Shown here piece by piece: positions 33,570 through 41,625 of a DNA stretch of 64,000 nt (position 1 is its first letter; every line of letters starts with the position of its first letter). This stretch comes from Leptothrix sp. (in: b-proteobacteria) (GTDB taxonomy: Bacteria > Pseudomonadota > Gammaproteobacteria > Burkholderiales > Burkholderiaceae_C), in the NCBI GenBank assembly GCA_013822265.1, contig PNKD01000005.1, positions 1 to 64,000 of the forward strand. Reading direction: 5' to 3'. The notes below the pieces were generated by a model. The model did no database searches. It worked only from the letters and a program-made list of their open reading frames with translations, and was not told the origin of the DNA. The translations under genes and the position numbers were made by a program.

Positions 33570-36500
33570 TCAGGCCAGCCCGGCCAGCAGCTCCGCATTT
33601 CCCCCCGCCGCCGCCGTGTTCACCGTCACCGTCTGCTCGGCGCAGAAGCGGTAGAGGTAATGCGGCCCGCCGGCCTTGGGGCCGGTGCCGCTGAGGCCTT
33701 CGCCGCCGAAGGGCTGCACGCCGACCACGGCGCCGATGATGTTGCGGTTGACGTAGACGTTGCCCACGCGCGCCGTGTCGGCGATGCGCTGGGCGCGGCC
33801 GTCGATGCGCGTCTGCACGCCCAGCGTCAGCCCGTAACCCAGGGCATTGATCTGGCGCACCACGGCGTCGACGTCCTGGGCCGCGCCGGGCCCGGCCTGC
33901 CCCGGCCCCCAGCGCACGACGTGCAGCACGGGACCGAAGATTTCGGTCTTGAGATCGGCGATGCGCCCGATCTCGAACGCCACCGGCGCCACCGCGCACG
34001 GCAGGCCAGCGTTCGACGGCGTCTCGCCCAGCAGCCTGGCTTCGCCGCGGAGCCGCTGCACGTGGGCCTGGATGTGGACTAAGGCCTCGTCGTCGATGAG
34101 CGGGCCCACGTCGGTGGCCAGCAGTGCCGGGTCGCCGACCTTCAGCTCGGCCAGCGCGCCGCGCAGCATCTCGATCACGCCGTCGGCCACGCTCTCGTGC
34201 ACGCACAGCAGGCGCAGCGCGCTGCAGCGCTGGCCGGCACTGCGGAAGGCGCTCTGCACGACGGCGTCGACGACCTGCTCGGGCAGCGCCGTGCTGTCGA
34301 CGACCATGGCGTTCAGGCCCCCGGTCTCGGCGATCAAGGGCACGATGGGGCCGTCCTTGGCCGCCAGCGTGCGGTTGATGAGGCGCGCCACCGGCGTGCT
34401 GCCGGTGAAGCAGACGCCGGCCGTGGCCGGGTGCGCCACCAGCGCAGCGCCTATGGTCTCGCCCGGCCCGTGCAGCAGCGCCACCGCGTCGGCCGGCACG
34501 CCCACTTCGTGCAGCAGGGCCACGAAGCGCCGCGCCACGGCCGGCGTCTGCTCGGCCGGCTTGGCCGCGACGGCGTTGCCGGCCACCAGCGCGGCGACCA
34601 CCTGGCCGGCGAAGATGGCCAGCGGGAAGTTCCACGGGCTGATGCAGACGAAGACGCCGCGGCCATGCAGGCGCAGCAGGTTGCTCTCACCGGTGGGGCC
34701 GGGCAGCGCCTGGTCGTGCAGCCGCTCTTCGGCCTGGTCGGCGTAGTAGCGGCAGAAGTCCACCGCCTCGCGCACCTCGGCGATGCAGTCGCCCAGGGTC
34801 TTGTGCGCCTCCTTCACCAGCACCGCGCAGAACTCGGGCAGGCGTGCGTCCAGCGTGTCGGCGGCGCGGCGCAGCAGCGCGGCGCGTTCGGCCAGCGGGC
34901 GTGCGGCCCAGGGCTCGAAGCCGGCCTGCAGGCGCGCCATCGCGTCGCCCACCTCGTCGGTGGTCGCCATCGCCACGGCCTCGACGCGCACCGCGGCCAG
35001 CGCCGCCTCGAAGGGCCTGCGCATGGCCAGGCAGGCCAGATCGGCGCCGGTGGAATTGGCGCGCGCGCCGCCATACAGCGCCGCCGGCAAGGGCAGCGCC
35101 GGCGTGGCGGCCGCGTGCAGCGGCGAGGCCAGCAGGGCCTCGGGGCTCACCGATTCGTCGGCCAGCTGATGCACGAACGACGAGTTGGCGCCGTTTTCCA
35201 GCAGCCGGCGCACCAGGTAGGCCAGCAGGTCGCGGTGCTCACCCACCGGGGCGTAGATGCGGCAGTTGATGGACGTGTCCTTCAGCACCTCGCGGTGGAT
35301 GCCTTCGCCCATGCCGTGCAACCGCTGCAGCTCGAAGGCCGCACCCTGCTTGCGCGCCATCTGCACGATGGCCGCGATGGTGGCCGCGTTGTGGGTGGCG
35401 AATTGCGGGTAGAGCGCCTCGTGGTGGCTGATCAGGCGCGCTGCGCAGGCCAGGTAGCAGATGTCGGTGTGGTGTTTGTGCGTGAACACCGGGTAGCCCG
35501 GCAGGCCGCCCTCCTGTGCGCGCTTGATCTCGCCGTCCCAGTAGGCGCCCTTGACCAGGCGCACGACGAACTTCACGCCGTGCCGGCGCGCGATGGCCGC
35601 CACCGCGTCGACGACCGCCACGCCGCGCGTCTGGTAGGCCTGCACCGCCAGCCCGAGGCCCCCCCAGCCGGGGTGCTCGCGGCCCACGCGCTCGGCCAGC
35701 GCGTCGATGAGGTCGAGCGAGAGCTCGAGGCGGTCGCTCTCTTCGGCGTCTATGGCCAGGTTGATGTCGGCGCGCGCCGCGCCCTCGACCAGGCCCCACA
35801 CGCGCGGCAGCAGTTCGGCAAAGACACGTTCGCGCTGCGCGTCTTCGTAGCGCGGGAACAACGCGCTGAGCTTGACCGAGATCTCGTCGCGCCCCTGCGG
35901 GCCGGACGACGCAGCGCGCGCCGTGTCGTCACGGCCCTTGGTGATCGCGGCGATGGCCAGGTGGTAGGCCGCCAGATACGCCTGCGCCGCGGCCTCGGTG
36001 CGGGCACCCTCGCCCAGCATGTCGAAGCTGAAGCGCAGCCCGGGCTGTTTGCGGCGCTGGCCACGGGCCTCGTCCGTGGCTTCGGCGATGGTGCGCGCGT
36101 AGACGAACTGCCGGCCCAGCAGCTGGATGGCACGCACCGTGGCGCCGACCACCGTCTTGGCGCCCAGGCGCTGCAGCAGCCCCGGCGCCTCGCCCACCGC
36201 GCCCCCCGAGTCGGGCAGGAACTTCTTCGACAGCGCGATCGCGCTGGCCGAGATCTGCGACAGCATCCTGTGCGGCCCGCTGCCGTCGCCGCCGTCGAAA
36301 TCGGCGCGCCCCAGCTGGTCGGCGGTGAGCGCGATGGCGGTCTCGGCGTCGGGCACGCGCAGCAGCGCCTCGGCCAGCCGCATCAGCGCCAGTCCCTCGG
36401 CGGTGGAGATGGGGTACTCGCGCAGCAGCGACTCCATGGCCCAGAACGGCGCCGGCGTGGCGCGCGCGCCCAGCACCCAGGGCCGCGCGGCGTCGACCAC

Positions 36501-36605
36501 GGCGGGCCAGTCGAGGCGGCCGCGCAGCGCCGCAAGGGCTTCTTCCACGACCTCGGCCTCGGCGCGGTAGGGGAAGGGCAGGCGGGCGGCAGGGGCTGCG
36601 TTCAT
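33570..36605 (-). CDS. putA: bifunctional proline dehydrogenase / P5C dehydrogenase
   Basis: Oxidises proline to glutamate in two steps at the inner membrane face. 1011 aa: arm and FAD-binding PRODH barrel (about residues 50-460; LRFSFDMLGEGA, FVVRLVKGAYWDGEIKRA, FATHNAATIA, FELQRLHGMGEG) then the aldehyde dehydrogenase half (ISPWNFPLAIFAGQVVAAL, catalytic Glu in IAETGGLNAMV, catalytic Cys in SAGQRCSALRLL). The N-terminal ribbon-helix-helix repressor domain of E. coli PutA is absent, as is the C-terminal extra domain of long forms, so this is a short enzyme-only PutA. Regulation is thus probably by the divergent Lrp-type gene. Start chosen at MNAAPAAR, first Met before the conserved arm. Confidence 0.97.
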   Translation of the reverse strand: MNAAPAARLPFPYRAEAEVVEEALAALRGRLDWPAVVDAARPWVLGARATPAPFWAMESLLREYPISTAEGLALMRLAEALLRVPDAETAIALTADQLGRADFDGGDGSGPHRMLSQISASAIALSKKFLPDSGGAVGEAPGLLQRLGAKTVVGATVRAIQLLGRQFVYARTIAEATDEARGQRRKQPGLRFSFDMLGEGARTEAAAQAYLAAYHLAIAAITKGRDDTARAASSGPQGRDEISVKLSALFPRYEDAQRERVFAELLPRVWGLVEGAARADINLAIDAEESDRLELSLDLIDALAERVGREHPGWGGLGLAVQAYQTRGVAVVDAVAAIARRHGVKFVVRLVKGAYWDGEIKRAQEGGLPGYPVFTHKHHTDICYLACAARLISHHEALYPQFATHNAATIAAIVQMARKQGAAFELQRLHGMGEGIHREVLKDTSINCRIYAPVGEHRDLLAYLVRRLLENGANSSFVHQLADESVSPEALLASPLHAAATPALPLPAALYGGARANSTGADLACLAMRRPFEAALAAVRVEAVAMATTDEVGDAMARLQAGFEPWAARPLAERAALLRRAADTLDARLPEFCAVLVKEAHKTLGDCIAEVREAVDFCRYYADQAEERLHDQALPGPTGESNLLRLHGRGVFVCISPWNFPLAIFAGQVVAALVAGNAVAAKPAEQTPAVARRFVALLHEVGVPADAVALLHGPGETIGAALVAHPATAGVCFTGSTPVARLINRTLAAKDGPIVPLIAETGGLNAMVVDSTALPEQVVDAVVQSAFRSAGQRCSALRLLCVHESVADGVIEMLRGALAELKVGDPALLATDVGPLIDDEALVHIQAHVQRLRGEARLLGETPSNAGLPCAVAPVAFEIGRIADLKTEIFGPVLHVVRWGPGQAGPGAAQDVDAVVRQINALGYGLTLGVQTRIDGRAQRIADTARVGNVYVNRNIIGAVVGVQPFGGEGLSGTGPKAGGPHYLYRFCAEQTVTVNTAAAGGNAELLAGLA

Positions 36606-36765
36606 GGGCCGGGCTTTCGCATCGTTGGTGACGGATGCGCAGCTTATGCGGGCCCGCGCCGCAGCGGATTCCGAATTGATAGCGTTGCGCAGAGAATCCT
36701 GCGGCCCAAGGACAGCGGGAACCAGCCCGGGCAAGACCCGCGACGCGCCGCCCCCAGGAACCGCC

Positions 36766-37254
36766 GTGACCGACATCGACACGCCCCGCGCCGAGCGCGA
36801 CATCGACACCATCGACCGCCGCATCCTGCGCGTGCTGCAGGCCGACGGGCGCATCAGCAACCTCAAGCTGGCCGAGGCCGTGCACCTGTCGCCCACCGCG
36901 GTGCTCGAGCGTGTCAAGCGCCTGCACCGCGACGGCTACATCCTGGGCTACCAGGCGCGTCTGAACCCCGAGAAACTGGGCGCCGGGCTGCTGGTCTTCG
37001 TCGAGGTGCTGCTCGACCGCACCGTGCACGACGTGATGGACAGCTTTCGCGCCGCGGTGCAGGTGCGCACCGAGATCCTGGAAGCGCACCTCGTGGCCGG
37101 CGGCTTCGACTACCTGCTGAAGACGCGCGTGGCCGACATGGCGGCCTACCGCGAGTTCATCGGCAGCGTCATCTGGACCCTGCCCGGCGTGCGCGAGACC
37201 CGCACCTACGTCGTCATGGAAGAGGTCAAGAACAGCACCGCGCTGCGGCTGTGA
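36766..37254 (+). CDS. Lrp/AsnC family regulator, likely of putA
   Basis: 162-aa feast/famine regulator. HTH: RISNLKLAEAVHLSPTAVLERVKRL; the C-terminal RAM ligand domain includes HLVAGGFDYLLKTRVADM and ends VVMEEVKNSTALRL. Start is GTG, chosen because AGGA lies 7 bases upstream and VTDIDTPRAERDIDTIDRRI matches the usual N-terminus; the open frame reaches further into the putA promoter region. It is divergent from putA with 160 bp between the starts, the classical arrangement for a proline-responsive activator (PutR/BkdR type). The ligand proline is inference. Confidence 0.93.
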   Translation: MTDIDTPRAERDIDTIDRRILRVLQADGRISNLKLAEAVHLSPTAVLERVKRLHRDGYILGYQARLNPEKLGAGLLVFVEVLLDRTVHDVMDSFRAAVQVRTEILEAHLVAGGFDYLLKTRVADMAAYREFIGSVIWTLPGVRETRTYVVMEEVKNSTALRL

Positions 37255-37302
37255 ACGGCATGGGGCCGCGGTGCCGGCCCTTGCGGGCCCGTGCGCGCAA
37301 CC

Positions 37303-39969
37303 TCAGTGGGCCTGCCCACGCTGTTCCCGCAGCCACTCGCCGGTGGCCGCGCCGCTCTGCGGCGAAGCCATGTGGAAACCTTGCCCGAACCCGCACCCCA
37401 GGTCGCGCAGCTGCGCCATCTGTTCGGCCGACTCGATGCCCTCGGCGACCACCAGTTTTCGCAGCGCCCCGCCGAGCCGAATGATGGCGCCGACCACCGC
37501 CGCGTCGTCGCTGCCGGGCTGCAGGTGGGCGATGAAGCTGCGGTCTATCTTCAGGCTGTCTATGGGCAGCTTGGACAGGTGGCTGAGGCTCGAATACCCG
37601 GTCCCGAAGTCGTCGACCGCCAGGTGCGCGCCCAGGCGGCGCAGCGCATCGAGCTTGGCGGTAGCACCCTCAATCTGCGACATCAGGATGTTCTCGGTGA
37701 GCTCCAGCGTCAGGTGCTCGGGCCTCAGGCCGGCTTCGACGAGGGCACGGCTGACCCGCGCGACCAGCGCCGGATGCGCGAGATCGTGTGCCGAGAGGTT
37801 GATGCTCATCGTCAGCTCGGCCAACCGCGGGTCGGACAGCTGCCACTGGCGCAACTGTTGGCAGGCGCAGTGCAGCACGAAGTCGCTGAGCTGCAGCATG
37901 AGCCCGCTTTCCTCGGCCACGGGCAGGAAGTCGGCCGGTGCCAGCGTGCCGTCCTTGGGGTGCTGCCAGCGCACGAGGGCCTCGAAGCCGGCCAGCCGGC
38001 CATGCCCCTGCGCCGCGCCGGGCCCGAGCTCGAACACCGGCTGGTAGACCACGGCCAGCTGGCCCCTGGCGATGGCCTGGCGCAATTCGCCTTCCAGGCG
38101 CAGCCGTTCCGACACCGCGGCGTGCAGGGTGTTGTCGAAGATCGCGTAGCGCGCCTTGCCCGCGCCCTTGGCCTTGTACATCGCGGTGTCGGCGTCGCGC
38201 AGCACGTCTTCGGCGCTGTCGTAGCCGATGGAGCTGAAGGTGATGCCGATGCTGGCCGTGGCGATGATCTCGACCTCGCCGAGCACGAAGGGCTGGCGCA
38301 ACGCCTCCATCAGCCGCTCGGCCAGCATCACGGCGTCGCGCTCGTGGTCGATGTCGGCCGCCAGGATGCCGAACTCGTCGCCGCCCAGCCGCGCCACGAT
38401 GTCGCTCGGGCGCAGCTTCTCCTGCACGCGCCGCGCCACCTGCTGCAGCAACTCGTCGCCGGCGTTGTGGCCCAGGCTGTCGTTGACGAGCTTGAAGCGG
38501 TCGAAGTCGATGAACATCACCGCCCAGGGGCGGCGCGGCTCGGTCTTGTAGCGCGCCAGCGCGCTGACCAGGCACTCATGGAACCGCCGTCGATTGGGCA
38601 GGCCCGTCAACGGATCGTGGAACGCCAGGTGCTCGAGCCCGGCCTCGGCGCGCCGGCGTGCCGACACGTCCTGGGCCTGCAGGATGAGGCAGGGTCGCCC
38701 CGAACCGGCTCCGCCGGGTGGGGCAGCGGCCCCCGCGGGGGCTGGCGCAGGCATCGCCGGAGCCCGGGGGTTGAAGCTGGCATCGGGCTCGCTGAAGAAG
38801 CTGCAGTTCAGCGCCAGCCACACCGTGCTGCCGTCGCGGTGGGGACAGCGCGCCTCGCGCGCGAAACTCTCGAAGTCGTGTGCGCCGGCCAGGCCCAGCT
38901 GAGACTCCAGCTCAGCGCGGTCCTCGGCCACCACCAAGTCGGGGAAGCGCCGCTGCTCCAGCGTCGCCTCGGTTTCACCCAGCAGGCCGGCCAGTGCCCG
39001 GTTGGCCTGCAGGATGCGCCCATCGAAGGCCACCAGCGCCATGCCTATCGACGCATGCGTGAAGGCGCTGTGGAAGCGCCGCTCGCTCGCCTGCAGTTCC
39101 AGCAGGTGCCGGGCCGCGGCCTGGGCCTCGCGTTCGGCCACCTCTGCCATGTGCGCCGCCACGCCTTCGCTGGCCTCGCGCAGGGCCAGGTGCGCCTCCT
39201 GCTGGCGAAAGTAGAAGTGCAGCGAGACCAGCAACATGGCCAGCAGCGGCACCATCACCAGCAGCACGCCGACGCCCTGCTGGCGCCAGGTGATGAACAG
39301 CAGCGTGGCAACGGCGGCGCTGCCGCCATAGGCCAGGCCGACCCAGCGGAAGTCCGAAAACAAGGCGGCGCCGGCAAAGAAGGGCTCGTCGCGCTTGAGG
39401 CGCGGCAGGCCCGAGAGCAGCAGCGCGTTGACATAGAAGTAGACCGCCGAAAACACCAGCATCACCGCCAGCAGCGGGGTCGCACCTTGGCTCCCGGCCG
39501 CGACCCCTTGTTGCAGCACGAGATGCAGCAGCGACCCCGTGATCAGCACCGTCAGCGCCCCGATGGCGGGCGTGACGAGCCGGCTGGTCCAGCGTTTTGA
39601 CGTGCGCCAGGCCCCGATGGCCACTTCGCCGGCCGCCACCAGCGCCGCGGCCTGCGTGCCCAGCACCAGCAGCACGAGGAAGGTGAAGATCTCACCGGCG
39701 GCGAAAGAGTTCTTGGTACCCGGTACGCGCACCGGGAACAGCCCCGAAGCGACTGCCAGCGCCAGCGCCGCCGCAACCTGCAGCGACACTTGCCAGCGCT
39801 GCTCCATCAACCAGACGCCGCTCCACGACAGCGTCGCCAGGCCGCACAGCACCGCCACCCACCAATACACGGTGGCCTTGCGGTTGTAGTCGGGCATCAA
39901 CGCGTCGTGCAGGCGCCGCGCCCAGGCGTGTGCCTGCGGTCTCGCGAGGGGCTGCTGTGCTTGCGTCAA
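37303..39969 (-). CDS. membrane GGDEF/EAL c-di-GMP enzyme with PAS domain
   Basis: 888 aa. About six hydrophobic segments in the first 270 residues form an integral membrane sensor domain, then a short coiled stretch, a PAS domain (about 305-420: FTHASIGMALVAFDGRILQANRALAGLLGE), a GGDEF domain (intact RLGGDEFGI, with DPLTGLPNRRRF and DFDRFKLVNDSLGHNAGDE) and an EAL domain with GFEALVRWQHP, NLSAHDL, ELTEN and VDDFGTGYSSLSHL. Both signatures look catalytically complete, so it may make or break c-di-GMP; in tandem proteins the GGDEF often serves as a GTP-sensing regulator. A decayed partial copy of its EAL end lies just upstream. Confidence 0.95.
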   Translation of the reverse strand: MTQAQQPLARPQAHAWARRLHDALMPDYNRKATVYWWVAVLCGLATLSWSGVWLMEQRWQVSLQVAAALALAVASGLFPVRVPGTKNSFAAGEIFTFLVLLVLGTQAAALVAAGEVAIGAWRTSKRWTSRLVTPAIGALTVLITGSLLHLVLQQGVAAGSQGATPLLAVMLVFSAVYFYVNALLLSGLPRLKRDEPFFAGAALFSDFRWVGLAYGGSAAVATLLFITWRQQGVGVLLVMVPLLAMLLVSLHFYFRQQEAHLALREASEGVAAHMAEVAEREAQAAARHLLELQASERRFHSAFTHASIGMALVAFDGRILQANRALAGLLGETEATLEQRRFPDLVVAEDRAELESQLGLAGAHDFESFAREARCPHRDGSTVWLALNCSFFSEPDASFNPRAPAMPAPAPAGAAAPPGGAGSGRPCLILQAQDVSARRRAEAGLEHLAFHDPLTGLPNRRRFHECLVSALARYKTEPRRPWAVMFIDFDRFKLVNDSLGHNAGDELLQQVARRVQEKLRPSDIVARLGGDEFGILAADIDHERDAVMLAERLMEALRQPFVLGEVEIIATASIGITFSSIGYDSAEDVLRDADTAMYKAKGAGKARYAIFDNTLHAAVSERLRLEGELRQAIARGQLAVVYQPVFELGPGAAQGHGRLAGFEALVRWQHPKDGTLAPADFLPVAEESGLMLQLSDFVLHCACQQLRQWQLSDPRLAELTMSINLSAHDLAHPALVARVSRALVEAGLRPEHLTLELTENILMSQIEGATAKLDALRRLGAHLAVDDFGTGYSSLSHLSKLPIDSLKIDRSFIAHLQPGSDDAAVVGAIIRLGGALRKLVVAEGIESAEQMAQLRDLGCGFGQGFHMASPQSGAATGEWLREQRGQAH

Positions 39970-40059
39970 AGGGCTTTCTCCGCCGGCCCCCCCCGATTGG
40001 CGTCGGCCTGCCCTGAGGCGGCCTCAGCGCGGCAGGGAGCCCTGAAGAGGTCCGCCCAC

Positions 40060-40449
40060 GGCTGCTGGCAAGTTCGCCGACCGGGGTGGTGTAGACCCCG
40101 ACGCGCTTTGCGGCGGGCTGTCCGGCAGCGAGCATACGTCCAGTGGCGGCAGTGGCCGCGCCAGCCTGAAGCCTTGCCCGAGCTGGCAACCCGTCTGGCG
40201 CAGCAGCGCCTGCCGGCCATCGGCTTCTATGCCCTCGGCCACCGCGCGCTTGCCCGGCAACGTGCCCGGCAGCAGGATGCTGCGCACCACCACGGCCTCG
40301 CTGGTGCCGGTCTCCAGGCGGCTGACGAAGCCGCGATCGATCTTCGGGCAATCGGTGGGCGGCGACGACAGGTGGCTGAGGCTCGAGCAGCCGGTGCCGA
40401 AGGTGTCGATGGCCGGCTGCACGCCGAGCCGCCGCAACTCTTCGGGCAC
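40060..40449 (-). pseudogene. remnant of an EAL-domain gene
   Basis: About 105 codons that align with the last third of an EAL domain: ELRRLGVQPAIDTFGTGCSS, PKIDRGFVSRLETG, AVAEGIEADGRQ and GCQLGQGFRLARP. The counterpart motifs in the intact neighbour are VDDFGTGYSS, KIDRSFIAHL and VVAEGIES. Here the metal-binding DD has become DT and the rest of the domain is missing, so it cannot be an active phosphodiesterase. It sits directly upstream of the intact GGDEF/EAL gene on the same strand. After the EAL end the frame runs on into unrelated Pro/Ser-rich sequence. Confidence 0.75.
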
Positions 40450-40570
40450 CGGCCGCGCGCCCTGCGGTGCCGCAGCCGCCGGCCGATGTCTTGTCGCGCC
40501 CCCTTCGCGGCGCCGCAGGAGGGCAGGCTGTGGCGAGGTGCGGTAGGCGCCGCCTCGCCACAGCGGCAGA

Positions 40571-41319
40571 TCACGGTTCGCCAGCCACGAGACCTTCGCT
40601 GAGGATCAGGCCGCTGCCGCCGGTCAGCCAGTTCGACAGCGTGGTCGTGGGCAGGAAGACGCCGGTCCGGCCGATCGTCGAGCTGGCGCCTGGCAACGCA
40701 CTGGCATCCACGACGACGCCGGTCAGCAGCGTCCGGCTGGCGGCCGGAGACTCCCAGAACCAGTACGGCAAGACCTTGGCGCTGTACCAGTAGCCGGCGA
40801 AACGGTCGGGCATGGTCTTGCCGCTGGCCAGCAGGCTGGCCCCTGACGGGCTGGTCGGACTTGAGTCGGTTGTCGGGCGTGCGCTGGCCGCTGCTCGTGG
40901 CAGCGGTGATGGCTTCGAGCATGCCGGCTGTGCGGCCCGTCTGCCGGTTGGGTGCGACGAACTGGACGTCGTTGCCCTCGGCGAGCTTCTCCAGCCTGTT
41001 GGCCGGCAGTGTCGCCGTCAGCATGCGCAGGCTGGACATGGCGGGGTCGGTTTCGCTGCTGACGAACACCCCCTGCACCATGCGACGACCGCGCTCGTCG
41101 CGGGGCAAGCGGGCCTTGGGTGTGTGGACGGCGTCGATCGGGGACTTCAGGTCCCGCGCGGCCCTTTCTTGGCGTGACGTTTGCGCTGGCCGCGTGGGCC
41201 GCGGTGAAGCCTAAGCTCGACAGCAGCATCGAGAGGGCCGCGACCGTGGCCATGAGGGCGCTGGGCAGACGCCGGCGCTCGATGAACACGCTGAACTGAA
41301 TGAGAGGACTCCGCTCCAT
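40571..41319 (-). pseudogene. decayed paralogue of the S8 protease gene
   Basis: Matches the intact protease at 41626-43884 at both ends but lacks its catalytic core. The signal-peptide region (FIERRRLPSALMATVAALSM) resembles FTVLIERRRLPRALVAAITA. The propeptide part is found in another frame (LRMLTATLPANRLEKLAEGN, VQFVAPNRQTGRTAGMLEAI). The C-terminus in the first frame of the tail (ALPGASSTIGRTGVFLPTTT, then LSNWLTGGSGLILSEGLVAG) keeps a single ILSEGL unit where the intact gene has eight. At least two frame breaks and a large internal deletion make it a pseudogene. Its leader is also a copy of the intact gene's leader. Confidence 0.8.
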
Positions 41320-41456
41320 TTCCCTGTGCGCAGAGGGCGCGCGGTCTTGGTGGCACCACGCGACGTCGATGTCCATCCGTCAACTCGGTTGGCCCGAGCA
41401 GCCGCCCCCAGGGCCTAGACGAACCGCTGCTGACTGAGCGCCCCCGCTGCGATTCG
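41320..41456 (-). promoter_or_regulatory. leader copy upstream of the protease pseudogene
   Basis: Closely resembles 43885-44028 upstream of the intact protease, including the blocks ccacgcgacgtcgatgtcc, tccgtcaactcggttggcc and gctgactgagcg. Its version of the 10-bp hairpin (41420-41429 with 41447-41456) has lost perfect pairing, as expected for decay. Confidence 0.6.
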
Positions 41457-41563
41457 GGTTGCCTGAATTCTGAGCGGGAACCGGCGAAGTTCACGCTGGT
41501 TCGTTGGTGTCTTCGACGGCCGTCATGGGTGGCCATCGGGGCGGCGCCGGCCGCAATGCAAGA

Positions 41564-41595
41564 CGCCGGCTGCGCCCTTCGGTCGGCAGCCGGCG
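41564..41595 (-). terminator. hairpin downstream of the S8 protease gene
   Basis: Perfect 10-bp inverted repeat CGCCGGCTGC / GCAGCCGGCG with a 12-base loop, about 30 bp after the protease stop codon on the minus strand. A real T-run is missing (TCTTGCATT follows), so termination is only likely. The remaining sequence of this 306-bp gap shows nothing else. Confidence 0.4.
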
Positions 41596-41625
41596 AATCC
41601 GTCGATCTCTGGGCTGCGGCCCGGG

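Noticed and set aside
40060-40449. Functional stand-alone EAL protein
   Set aside because: Only the last third of the domain is present and the metal-binding DD has become DT.
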